Below are positions 15,829 to 23,967 of a stretch of DNA of 52,729 bases, piece by piece. The notes below the pieces were generated by a model. It saw only the letters and a program-made list of their open reading frames with translations. It did no database searches and had not been told where the DNA came from. Numbering within the stretch: the first letter of the stretch is position 1; the number at the start of each line of letters is the position of its first letter. Source of the DNA: Opitutaceae bacterium (GTDB taxonomy: Bacteria > Verrucomicrobiota > Verrucomicrobiia > Opitutales > Opitutaceae); assembly GCA_014879845.1 (NCBI GenBank), contig JACSRI010000098.1:1-52729 (forward strand). Direction: 5' to 3'. A program made the translations under genes and the position numbers.

Positions 15829-16695
15829 CTACCGCGACGGCTGGAAGAACGTCGCGCGATCGAAGGTCACCGCGCCGAACGCGTTGTCGAGGTTGATGGC
15901 CGTCTCCGCCGTGCCCAGCAGGAGGTAGCCGTCGGGAGCGAGCACGTGGCGCAACTGGCGCAGGATCGAGCGCCGCGTCTCCACGTCGAAATAAATCATG
16001 ACGTTGCGCATGAACACCAGGTCGCAGCGCGGCACGCCGGTCCAGTGGCGCGCGAGGTTGAGCGCGCGAAACTCCACCCGCCGCCGGATCGCGTCGGCCA
16101 GGATCCAGTTGCGCCCCTCCTGGCGGAAGTGCTTCACCAGATAGAGCGCGGGCAGGCCGCGGTTGACCTCGAGTTGCTGGAACACGCCGGCCTGCGCCTT
16201 CCTCAGGACGGTGGGCGAGATGTCGGTACCGATGATCCGGATACTCCAGCCCGCGAGGTCGGGGAAGTGCTCGGCCAGCAGCATGGCGAGGCTGTAGGGC
16301 TCCTGCCCGGTCGAACACGCGGCCGACCACACCGTGATCGTGCGGGTCGAGGCGCGCGCCTCGCGCAGCTTCGGGATGACGTGCTTGCGCAGCGCATCCC
16401 ACGGATGCACGTCGCGGAAGAACAGCGTCTCGTTGGTCGTGAGCGCGTCGACCACCTCGAGGTGCAGGTCGGTCAGGGCCGGCTCTGAGGCGCGCAGACG
16501 GTCGATGAGTTCGTTGACGCTGCCCACGCCGTGCTTCACCGCAAGCGGCGCGAGGCGCGTCTCGACGAGATACTCCTTGCCGGCCTCGAGCGTGATCGCG
16601 GCCTCGCGCATGAGCAGGGCGGCGACGTGCTTGAAGTTCACATTCGTGAGCGGGGCCGGCGTGGCCGGTGCGGGCGTCGGTGATGGATGTGCCAT
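15829..16695 (-). CDS. cheR: Chemotaxis protein methyltransferase CheR
   Basis: A 288-residue protein that methylates glutamates on chemoreceptors with S-adenosylmethionine. The N-terminal helical domain spans about 18-100, with TTNETLFFRDVHPWDAL, a hallmark of the family. The methyltransferase domain follows, with VWSAACSTGQEPYSLAMLL and IIGTDISPTVLRKAQAGVF for SAM binding, then CDLVFMRNVMIYFD. The first 17 residues are a Pro/Ala-rich leader. There is no C-terminal TPR or receptor-tethering extension. It is the last gene of the cheY-cheB-cheR group, 17 bases after cheB. Confidence 0.95.
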   Translation of the reverse strand: MAHPSPTPAPATPAPLTNVNFKHVAALLMREAAITLEAGKEYLVETRLAPLAVKHGVGSVNELIDRLRASEPALTDLHLEVVDALTTNETLFFRDVHPWDALRKHVIPKLREARASTRTITVWSAACSTGQEPYSLAMLLAEHFPDLAGWSIRIIGTDISPTVLRKAQAGVFQQLEVNRGLPALYLVKHFRQEGRNWILADAIRRRVEFRALNLARHWTGVPRCDLVFMRNVMIYFDVETRRSILRQLRHVLAPDGYLLLGTAETAINLDNAFGAVTFDRATFFQPSR

Positions 16696-16712
16696 GGTGC
16701 GCGCGGCCGGGC

Positions 16713-17780
16713 TCAGCCCGAGGTCCCTCCCCCGCTGCGGCGCGTGATCTCGCCCGCGATCTGACCGAGCGGCACGACGACATCGGCGAGCCCGGCCTGC
16801 ACGACCGAGCCGGGCATGCCCCAGACCACGGAGGTGGCCTCGTCCTGTGCGATGACGTGCCCGCCGGCCTCGCGAATGCGTTCCGCGCCACGACAGCCGT
16901 CATGCCCCATGCCGGTCATGACCACGCCCAGCACACCACCGCCGAGCACGTCGACGGCCTGGCGAAAGAGCACGTCGGCCGCGGGCCGGCAGGAGTTTTC
17001 CGGCGGCGAGTCGACCAGCCGCGCGATCAGCCGGCCGTCCGGTGCCCGGGCCACGCCGAGGTGACGTCCGCCCGGCGCGAGCAAAGCGACTCCGGGCTCG
17101 AAGGCATCGCCGTCGCGCGCCTCGCGGCAGCGCAAGGCGCCCGGGCCTGCGTTGAGGCGCTCGGCCAGCATCTGGGTGAACATCGGCGGCATGTGCTGCA
17201 CGATCGCCACCGGCACGGGCAGCGGCCGCGTCAGACCGGCGAAGACGTCGGCCAGCGCATTCGGTCCGCCGGTGGACGTACCGATGCAGACAAATTCCAC
17301 CGCGCCGCGACGCACCGGCCGGGGTGCGGCCGGGGCCGCCGGAGGCGCGGCGGTGCGGGGCTGCGGCGTCTCACCACGGCAGTGCGCCCGCACCTTCGGC
17401 AACAGGTCGGCGGAGAGTCGCTCGATCGACTCCTGGAGATTCGCGACATCGAGCGGCTTGGTCACATAGTCGCTCGCACCGGCGGCCAGCGCGTCGAGCG
17501 TGGCAATCGCGCCGCGCTGCGTCGCGAGCGAGAGCATGATGACGGGAAGCTTGGGATGCGTGCGGCGCAGCTCGCGCAGCGTGGCGATGCCGTCGAGCTC
17601 GGGCATCTCCACGTCGAGGGTGACGAAGTCCGGGTTGACCTGCGTGAGTTTTTGCAGGGCGATGCGGCCGTTGGGTGCGACCGCAGCCACCTCGATGCCG
17701 CCCTCGCGTTCGAGCACCTCGGATACGAGGCGTCGCATGACCACGGCGTCGTCGACGACAAGTGCGCGGAGTTTCGGCAA
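16713..17780 (-). CDS. cheB: Chemotaxis protein-glutamate methylesterase CheB
   Basis: A 355-residue response regulator-methylesterase. The receiver domain covers residues 1-120 with phospho-acceptor Asp56 (VTLDVEMPELDG) and Lys108. An Ala/Pro-rich linker (about 138-156) joins the esterase domain, where the triad Ser169 (GTSTGG), His196 (VQHMPPMF) and Asp294 (TGMGHDG) is complete. The start codon is TTG at 17780: no in-frame ATG lies ahead of the first beta strand, and AAAGGGACGG just upstream can act as ribosome binding site. The gene follows cheY by 18 bases. Confidence 0.94.
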   Translation of the reverse strand: MPKLRALVVDDAVVMRRLVSEVLEREGGIEVAAVAPNGRIALQKLTQVNPDFVTLDVEMPELDGIATLRELRRTHPKLPVIMLSLATQRGAIATLDALAAGASDYVTKPLDVANLQESIERLSADLLPKVRAHCRGETPQPRTAAPPAAPAAPRPVRRGAVEFVCIGTSTGGPNALADVFAGLTRPLPVPVAIVQHMPPMFTQMLAERLNAGPGALRCREARDGDAFEPGVALLAPGGRHLGVARAPDGRLIARLVDSPPENSCRPAADVLFRQAVDVLGGGVLGVVMTGMGHDGCRGAERIREAGGHVIAQDEATSVVWGMPGSVVQAGLADVVVPLGQIAGEITRRSGGGTSG

Positions 17781-17798
17781 GGTGACCGTCCCTTTCGT

Positions 17799-18167
17799 TC
17801 AGACCACCAGGCCGAGGAGGCGGAGCTTGTCCACGAACATCTCCTCGTCGAGCGGCTTCATGAGGTAGTCGTCGGCGCCGGCTCCGAGTGCCTCGGCCAC
17901 GCGGTCGATCGAGCTCTGCGCCGTGACCATCATGATCTTCATGTGATCGTGCTCGGGCACGGTGCGCACGATCTTGAGCAGGTCGAAGCCGTTCATGCGC
18001 GGCATGTCCCAGTCGATCAGGGCGCAATCGAAAGGACCGCTGTCGTCGAGGCGCTCGAGCGCCTCGCACCCGTCGGCCGCCTCGACCGTCGTGCAACCCA
18101 GTTTCTTCGCGTAGGTGCACAACATCGTGCGCATGGTCTTCGAGTCGTCGATGACGAGCAGTTTCAT
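17799..18167 (-). CDS. cheY: CheY-type single-domain response regulator
   Basis: A 122-residue receiver domain with no output domain. The acidic pocket is LLVIDDSK, the phospho-acceptor is Asp52 (ALIDWDMPRMNG), the switch Thr is in MMVTAQSS, and Lys is in LMKPLDEE. The start is ATG 18167; the longer frame adds ten residues with no conserved content. It is the first gene of the cheY-cheB-cheR group and diverges from the PAS/transducer pair across 294 bases. It may be the flagellar switch regulator; a second CheY gene lies in the large operon (29366-29752). Confidence 0.9.
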   Translation of the reverse strand: MKLLVIDDSKTMRTMLCTYAKKLGCTTVEAADGCEALERLDDSGPFDCALIDWDMPRMNGFDLLKIVRTVPEHDHMKIMMVTAQSSIDRVAEALGAGADDYLMKPLDEEMFVDKLRLLGLVV

Positions 18168-18405
18168 GTCCGGGGGAAATCGGGATGAACCCCGCATCCC
18201 GCGCGAACGGGCAACGGCGCGGCACCGGGGCGGGCGGTTGGATCAGAGAGCATGGGAGAGTGCGACTCGCCGGTGAAGCGTGCCGCACCCCCTAAGTCGT
18301 CACACGCCGACGCGGTTTTAGGGGAATAACCCGGGGCGGCGCTTTCGCATCATCCCTCCATCACCTGCCCCTGGAGCGACGCATGCGATGGCGTCTCCAT
18401 TGCCC

Positions 18406-18432
18406 GAAACCCCGCGCGCTTTTGGTCGATAG
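18406..18432 (+). promoter_or_regulatory. FliA (sigma-28)-like promoter before the PAS/transducer pair
   Basis: GAAA (18406-18409), a 15-base spacer and GTCGATAG (18425-18432) match the sigma-28 consensus TAAA-N15-GCCGATAA at 3 of 4 and 6 of 8 positions, with the exact spacing. The -10 ends 29 bases before the ATG at 18462, leaving a leader of about 20 bases. A GC-rich imperfect hairpin lies just upstream (about 18373-18398). The rest of the 18168-18461 gap shows no gene. Confidence 0.4.
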
Positions 18433-18461
18433 GTAATTACACCGATCGTCTCCAACTCCCC

Positions 18462-19016
18462 ATGGCTCGTCCCACCTCCGCTCCCACCGGTCGAACCCTC
18501 ACGTTCGACGAAGACGAGATCATCGTCTCCAAGACCGACCTGCGCGGCATCATCACCTACGCCAACGACGTGTTCGTGCGCGTCTCCGGCTACGGCGAAG
18601 CCGAGCTGCTCGGCGCGCCGCACAATATCCTGCGTCACCCCGACATGCCCGCGTGCGTGTTCCGCCTCCTCTGGGAAACACTCGAGCAGCGCAAGGAGAT
18701 CTTCGCCTACGTGAACAACATGGCGAAGAACGGCGACAACTACTGGGTCTTCGCGCACGTCACCCCGAGCTTCGACGGCCGCGGCCGCGTGGTCGGCTAC
18801 CACTCGAATCGCCGTGTGCCCTACGCCGACGCCCTCGAGAAGGTGAAACCGCTCTACGCCGCGCTCCTAGCCGAGGAAAAGCGCCACGCCTCCCGACAGG
18901 ACGGCATCAAGGCCACGATGCACATGCTCGAGGACGTGCTGAAAGGCGCGGGCATGAGCTACGGCGAGTTTGTCTTCAGCCTCTCCACCCAGACCCGCCT
19001 GGGCTCCGCCGCATGA
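18462..19016 (+). CDS. Aer-type PAS sensor protein (stand-alone)
   Basis: A 184-residue protein consisting of one PAS domain (about 20-130) closely resembling the FAD-binding PAS of the aerotaxis receptor Aer: [32 protein letters not shown] and [12 protein letters not shown] are all in the expected order. A helical tail follows (about 130-184). There is no membrane segment and no transducer domain. Its TGA overlaps the ATG of the following transducer gene (ATGA at 19013-19016), so the two products are likely made in step and act together. Redox or oxygen sensing through FAD is inferred from the family. Confidence 0.88.
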   Translation: MARPTSAPTGRTLTFDEDEIIVSKTDLRGIITYANDVFVRVSGYGEAELLGAPHNILRHPDMPACVFRLLWETLEQRKEIFAYVNNMAKNGDNYWVFAHVTPSFDGRGRVVGYHSNRRVPYADALEKVKPLYAALLAEEKRHASRQDGIKATMHMLEDVLKGAGMSYGEFVFSLSTQTRLGSAA

Positions 19017-19987
19017 ATACGCTCCCGGACACCCACGCCGGCTCGACGCGCACGGACGTGCTCGCCTCGATCGCCGACGCCTGCGAGCGCGCGGCCGCCG
19101 GCGACCTCGAGGCGCGCATCATCCGCACTCCCGAGGACCCGGAACTCGCCCGCGTCTGCCTCGCCATCAACCACCTGCTCGACATGGCCGACGCCTATGT
19201 GCGCGAGTCGGCCGCGGCCATGGACCACTGCGCGCAAGGGCAGTATCACCGCCCGATCCTGCTGCGCGGCATGCACGGTTCCTACCGCAACGCCGCCACC
19301 GTGATCAATGCCGCGGCGGTCAAGATGCGCACCGATACCGAAACGATCCGCCACTACCAGGCCGAGAGCGAGCGCATCGCAGCCGAGGTCGCCGACGCCT
19401 CAAACCAGGCCGCCTCGAGCGTCGGCGCCGTCGCCGCAGCCTGCCATGAGCTCACGGTGTGCACGAGCGAGATCACACGCCAGACCGAGGAGTCGACGAC
19501 CCTCTCGCGTCACGCGGTCGACGAGGCCACGCGCGCGCAGACCGCCGCGATCGAGCTCGGTGAAGCCGCGCGCAAGATCAGCTCCGTCGTCGGCGTGATC
19601 AACAAGATCGCCCACCAGACCAATCTCCTCGCGCTCAACGCCACGATCGAGGCCGCCCGCGCCGGCGAGCACGGCCGCAGCTTCGCCGTGGTCGCGACGG
19701 AGGTGAAACAGCTCTCCCGCGAGACCGAACAGGCCACCTCGACGATCAGCGCGCAGATCGACGCGATGAAGCAGGCCACGACCAATGTGTCCCAGGTGAT
19801 CGGCGGCGTCGGCGAGTCGATCCGGCGCGTCGACTCGACTGCGGCCGCGATCTCGGGTTCGGTCGCGGAGCAGGCCAAGGCCACCGAGGAAATCTCGCGC
19901 CGCATCAACGAGGTGTCGCGCGTGACCCACGACCTCTCGGTCCAGACCGCCGCGGCCGCCAAAGCCTCCCGCGCCCACGGCGCCTGA
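19013..19987 (+). CDS. Soluble methyl-accepting chemotaxis transducer
   Basis: A 324-residue protein. Residues about 1-125 are helical and resemble the HAMP-like region that follows the PAS domain in PAS-containing transducers ([29 protein letters not shown]). The MCP signalling hairpin follows, with its conserved tip [20 protein letters not shown] and then [17 protein letters not shown]. There is no membrane segment. The start overlaps the upstream PAS gene by four bases. The two genes together have the parts of a cytoplasmic Aer split into sensor and transducer. It is convergent with the hybrid kinase gene; the 72-base gap has only a five-base-pair hairpin (20021-20036). Confidence 0.9.
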   Translation: MNTLPDTHAGSTRTDVLASIADACERAAAGDLEARIIRTPEDPELARVCLAINHLLDMADAYVRESAAAMDHCAQGQYHRPILLRGMHGSYRNAATVINAAAVKMRTDTETIRHYQAESERIAAEVADASNQAASSVGAVAAACHELTVCTSEITRQTEESTTLSRHAVDEATRAQTAAIELGEAARKISSVVGVINKIAHQTNLLALNATIEAARAGEHGRSFAVVATEVKQLSRETEQATSTISAQIDAMKQATTNVSQVIGGVGESIRRVDSTAAAISGSVAEQAKATEEISRRINEVSRVTHDLSVQTAAAAKASRAHGA

Positions 19988-20059
19988 GCGCGCGCCCGCT
20001 CCGCCGACCCAGCAGGGACACGCCGCGTCCACGGCGCCCGCAGCCCGTGCCTGCCGGAC

Positions 20060-23000
20060 TCATATCCCGCACCACGCCGCGACCGCGTGCTTGAGGTCGG
20101 CGGCACGGCACGGCTTGGCGATGCAGTCGTTCATGCCTGCGGCCAGCCCGAGTTCGCGGTCGCCCGGGTTCGCGCTCGAGATCATCCCGACGATCGGCAC
20201 CGGCGCGAGACCGCGCCCGGCCTCGTGCCGGCGGATCTCCCGCGCCGTCGCAGCGCCGTCCAGGCCGGGCATGCGCGCGTCGAGCAGGATGAGATCGTGT
20301 ACCCGCTCAGCGGCGACACGCAGCGCCTCTGCGCCGGCCAGCACCGTGTCCACGGTGCAGCCGAGCCGGCGCAAGGCCTGCACCGGCGCGATGTGATCGG
20401 CGACGCTGTCGTCGACGAGGAGCACGCGCACGGGCCCCGACTGGCGCTGCGCCTCGACTGCCGGTGCGGCCGGCGACGCGGCCAGCGGCAGGGAAAATGA
20501 AAACGTCGAGCCCTTCCCCACCTCGCTCGCGACCGCGACCGTGCCGCCCATCATGTCCACCAGCCGCTTGGAGATGGCGAGGCCGAGACCGGTCCCGCCG
20601 AAGCGCCGCGTGGTCGAGGTGTCGACCTGGGAGAACTTCTCAAACAGCCGGTCCATCTTGTCGGCCGGGATGCCGATGCCGGTGTCGATCACTGATGTCT
20701 CGAACACCCCACGCCCGTCCACCCCAGGCACGACGCGCGCGACGACGCGCACGGCGCCCGTGGTGGTGAACTTGACGGCGTTGCCCACGAAGTTTGTCGC
20801 CACCTGGCGGAAACGCGCGCGGTCGCCCCGCACACTCGCGCCCGGGCCCGGCTCGGTCTCGAGCCGAAGCGCGATCCTTTTCTCCGCGGCGCGCGGCCCG
20901 AAGAGCGCGACCACGTCGCGCAGCACCTCGACCGGGTCGAAAGCCTCCACCTCCAGTTCCATCTTGCCGGCCTCGATCTTGGAGAAGTCAAGGATGTCGT
21001 TGATGATGGTGAGCAACGCGTCGCCCGAAGTGCGCAACATCTTCACCCAGCTCTGCTGCTGCGGGTCGAGCGGCGTTTCGGCCAGCAGGTCGGCGAAACC
21101 GATGACGCCATTCATCGGCGTGCGGATCTCGTGGCTCATCACCGCGAGAAATTCGCTCTTCGCGCGGCTCGCGGCCTTGGCCTCCTCGGCGAGCCGGTTG
21201 GCCGTCTCGACCGACTCGCGCAACTGCGTTTCAACGCGCATCCGGTGCTCGATTTGATCCTGCAACCGGGCGTTTGCCGTCTCGAGTTCGCGCGTGCGCG
21301 TGGCCACGAGTTCAGCCGCGCGCCGCCCCGAACTCTGCAGGCTGCACACCAGCCCCGCGAGCAGCAGCGTGCCGAAGGCGAGCCCGGTGCCCGCCCAGAC
21401 CGGCGCCGAAGCCGACGCGTGCACGAAGCCCGGACCGAGCCGCCATCCTATCGAGAACCGCTGGCCAGCGAGTTCGACGGTCGAAACTCGCTCGAAGCGC
21501 GCAGGTATCACGCCCGCCTCGCTGGCGCTCCACGCCACCAGGGACGCGGGGTTCCCCGGCACGCCATCGAAGACCCAGAGCCGCACGAGTTCCTCGTCCT
21601 CCACCGCCACGCCGTGGAAGAACCTCTCCGTCACAAACGGCGCGTAGACCCATCCACGGAAGATCTGCCGCCGCTCGTCCACCGAGAGACCGGCGGGCTC
21701 CCCGTCATACATCGGCACATACAGCAGGAAGCCCGGCCGCTTCTCGCCGTCCTGCACGAGGGTGATGCGGCCCGTGATCTGGGGCACGGCGCCGTCGCGC
21801 GACAGCTCCGCCGCCCGCCGGCGATTCTCCTCGCTGCCCACGTCGAGGCCGAGCGCCGGTCGGTTCACTTCGACCGGCTCGATCAGCGTGATGACGAACT
21901 GGCTCCAGCCCGCGGAGTCGCCGGGTGGCCGCTCGGCCCCGGTCAGCCCGTAGACCGCGAAGTCCGGCTCGCCGCTCGCACGCACCGCGTTGACAAAATC
22001 CACCTCGGACCCGGCGCGCACCGGCCAGATCACCCCCATGCCATGGATTCCCGGATACCGATCCCCCAGGTGCAGCGTCTGGACGTAGCGCCGCCATTCG
22101 GCGCGCTCGACCGAGTCCGAGGCCGCGAACAGGCTGACACCGCCGCGCAACGCGTCGACGTAGGTCTCCATGCGGCGCCCGATCTTGGCCGTGACACGTT
22201 CGACCGCCTGGTCGAAGCGCACCTCGTCCTCGCGCAGCCGCGCCTCTTCGAGTGACCGATACAGCCACCCGCTGAACGACCAGCCGGCCAGCAGCACGAG
22301 GCCCGGCAGCAGGAGGCTGCCGGAGGCGCGAAACGCCGGGAGCATCAGGGCGGTAAGCCCGACCGCGCCGAGAAAAAGCTGGAGGAGCAGGCGGCTCTGG
22401 TTGACGGACTCGCTGCTGAAGAGATCCGCGCCAAACGCCGAGGCGCCCACCATCGTGGCCGCAACGAGGAACGCCACGATCCGCGAGCCCCGCGCGCCAA
22501 ACCACGCGGCCGCGAGCAGCAGCACCGGAAACACGATGAATGCCACCCGCGATCCGTCGCGCGAAAGCAGCACGATCGCGAGCACCGCGACCAGCACGAG
22601 CACCAGCGCCGCACCCTTCAGCCACGGCCGGCCCGGCGGCGGACCGTCACGCTCCGCGCCGAGCACCATGCACGGCGCGACGATCAGGAGCCCGAGCGCG
22701 TCGCCGACCCACCACGTCAACCCGATGTCGAAGGCGGCCCCGGTCGGCGCGCCGGCAAAGAGCACGACCGCGAGCGTGCCGAAGCACGCGCTGAGCAGCG
22801 GTGCCGCGAGCGCCGCGAGGCAGTAACCCGCCACCGCGGAAAACGGCCCGAGCACGCGCTCGCCCTCGCGCATCACGCCCCGGATCAATCCCGCGCCCAC
22901 CACCGCCTCGAGCGTCGTACCGCAGGCCATGGACAACGCCGAGGCGATCCCGTGCCCGATCGACACCTCGAGGGCCACGACCATCGCGGCGATGACGGGC

Positions 23001-23194
23001 CAGAAACGCCCGCCGAGCACGAGCAGCCCGCCCACGGCCACGCCGGTCGCCGGCCAGACCGGGGAGACGGTGCTGTGCTCGCTCGCGAGGAGGGCGCCGA
23101 TCCGTCCCGCGAGAAAATAGAGGGCGGCCAGGACGCCGGCCGCGACGACAGCGCGCCGTCCGCGCATGCGCGGCGAACCGTCGGTGCCCGTCAT
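20060..23194 (-). CDS. MASE1-CHASE hybrid histidine kinase
   Basis: A 1044-residue membrane sensor. A MASE1-like block of about eight hydrophobic helices (residues 15-320) precedes a periplasmic CHASE domain (about 340-560; [13 protein letters not shown] is typical). A final helix (about 610-630) and coiled coil lead to the HisKA domain with phospho-acceptor His688 ([15 protein letters not shown]). HATPase_c follows ([30 protein letters not shown]), then a receiver with Asp972 ([11 protein letters not shown]). There is no HPt domain, so phosphotransfer to a separate protein would be needed. Its ATG directly abuts the TGA of the preceding gene (zero spacing). It is the last gene of the chemosensory operon. 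Confidence 0.92.
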   Translation of the reverse strand: MTGTDGSPRMRGRRAVVAAGVLAALYFLAGRIGALLASEHSTVSPVWPATGVAVGGLLVLGGRFWPVIAAMVVALEVSIGHGIASALSMACGTTLEAVVGAGLIRGVMREGERVLGPFSAVAGYCLAALAAPLLSACFGTLAVVLFAGAPTGAAFDIGLTWWVGDALGLLIVAPCMVLGAERDGPPPGRPWLKGAALVLVLVAVLAIVLLSRDGSRVAFIVFPVLLLAAAWFGARGSRIVAFLVAATMVGASAFGADLFSSESVNQSRLLLQLFLGAVGLTALMLPAFRASGSLLLPGLVLLAGWSFSGWLYRSLEEARLREDEVRFDQAVERVTAKIGRRMETYVDALRGGVSLFAASDSVERAEWRRYVQTLHLGDRYPGIHGMGVIWPVRAGSEVDFVNAVRASGEPDFAVYGLTGAERPPGDSAGWSQFVITLIEPVEVNRPALGLDVGSEENRRRAAELSRDGAVPQITGRITLVQDGEKRPGFLLYVPMYDGEPAGLSVDERRQIFRGWVYAPFVTERFFHGVAVEDEELVRLWVFDGVPGNPASLVAWSASEAGVIPARFERVSTVELAGQRFSIGWRLGPGFVHASASAPVWAGTGLAFGTLLLAGLVCSLQSSGRRAAELVATRTRELETANARLQDQIEHRMRVETQLRESVETANRLAEEAKAASRAKSEFLAVMSHEIRTPMNGVIGFADLLAETPLDPQQQSWVKMLRTSGDALLTIINDILDFSKIEAGKMELEVEAFDPVEVLRDVVALFGPRAAEKRIALRLETEPGPGASVRGDRARFRQVATNFVGNAVKFTTTGAVRVVARVVPGVDGRGVFETSVIDTGIGIPADKMDRLFEKFSQVDTSTTRRFGGTGLGLAISKRLVDMMGGTVAVASEVGKGSTFSFSLPLAASPAAPAVEAQRQSGPVRVLLVDDSVADHIAPVQALRRLGCTVDTVLAGAEALRVAAERVHDLILLDARMPGLDGAATAREIRRHEAGRGLAPVPIVGMISSANPGDRELGLAAGMNDCIAKPCRAADLKHAVAAWCGI

Positions 23195-23941
23195 TCAGGT
23201 GAAGGAGGTTCCAGCCGGTATGAACGCCCGCGCGCCGAAGTAGTCGATGCAGTCGGCCGACCAGTGGCTCCACTGGCGCGACTCGTCGTCCTTCCAGGCG
23301 TGGTAGGTGGCGACGCAGCCATGGTAGAGCGCGTCGAAGCGCACCCGCTCATCGTCGCTAAACTCGCATTGCTCGAACCGCTGGTGATCGCGGTCGATGC
23401 CGTAGGTGGACCACGGGCACACGATGATGCGCACGAGGTCCACGTGGCCGTCGACGCGCCCGTCGACACGGCGGTCCTCGAGGATGAGGTCGATGCGGTC
23501 GCGCTTGCTGCGATCATCCCGCACATGACGGCCGAACGAGACCGTCAGCCCCTCGTACTGCGCGCCGCCGGACTCGCGGTTGTGGTAGAAGGTGAACGCC
23601 ATCAACTCCGGGTCGCCGAACATGTCCTCGATGAACGGCAGCGTGAGCAGCGGCTCGGGCGCGAAGTCGCGGATCGCCTCCATCGCGCCGTGCAGTTCCG
23701 CGCCGTCCGTCGCGACCACGTGGCGATGCGTGCGGAAGACAGTCATGCCGATCTTGTTCCACGGACGCGACCAGCCGAGCCCGCGCGCCTGGCGCTTCTT
23801 GTCCAGGGCCTGCATGAGTACGCGCAGCACCCACATCGGCCGCTCGCGCAGGTTGATCTCACGCATGAGCGTGCCGAGCGAGAGCTCGTCGGCGGCGATG
23901 GTGGACTCGTCGAGGACCTGCGGCGGGGTGACCAGGGGCAT
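23195..23941 (-). CDS. Unrecognised 248-residue protein between transducer and hybrid kinase
   Basis: I do not recognise a family. The protein is soluble, without signal peptide or membrane segment. It is rich in His, Trp, Asp and Arg and has a predicted mixed alpha/beta character, with strand-like stretches (LMAFTFYHNRESGG, LVRIIVCPWSTYGID). It carries a short near-duplicated RVDGRVDGHVD segment. The C-terminal part has clustered Trp (SRQWSHWSADCIDYF). It begins 26 bases after the four-PAS transducer and its stop is immediately followed by the hybrid kinase ATG. Codon use looks like its neighbours. The context suggests a signalling accessory or sensor protein working with the kinase; this is inference only. 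Confidence 0.75.
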   Translation of the reverse strand: MPLVTPPQVLDESTIAADELSLGTLMREINLRERPMWVLRVLMQALDKKRQARGLGWSRPWNKIGMTVFRTHRHVVATDGAELHGAMEAIRDFAPEPLLTLPFIEDMFGDPELMAFTFYHNRESGGAQYEGLTVSFGRHVRDDRSKRDRIDLILEDRRVDGRVDGHVDLVRIIVCPWSTYGIDRDHQRFEQCEFSDDERVRFDALYHGCVATYHAWKDDESRQWSHWSADCIDYFGARAFIPAGTSFT

Positions 23942-23967
23942 GGCTGCGGGGATGGGGACCGAACGTG

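Noticed and set aside
20021-20036. Five-pair hairpin between the convergent transducer and hybrid kinase genes
   Set aside because: The stem is too short and lacks a T-tract; not listed as a terminator.
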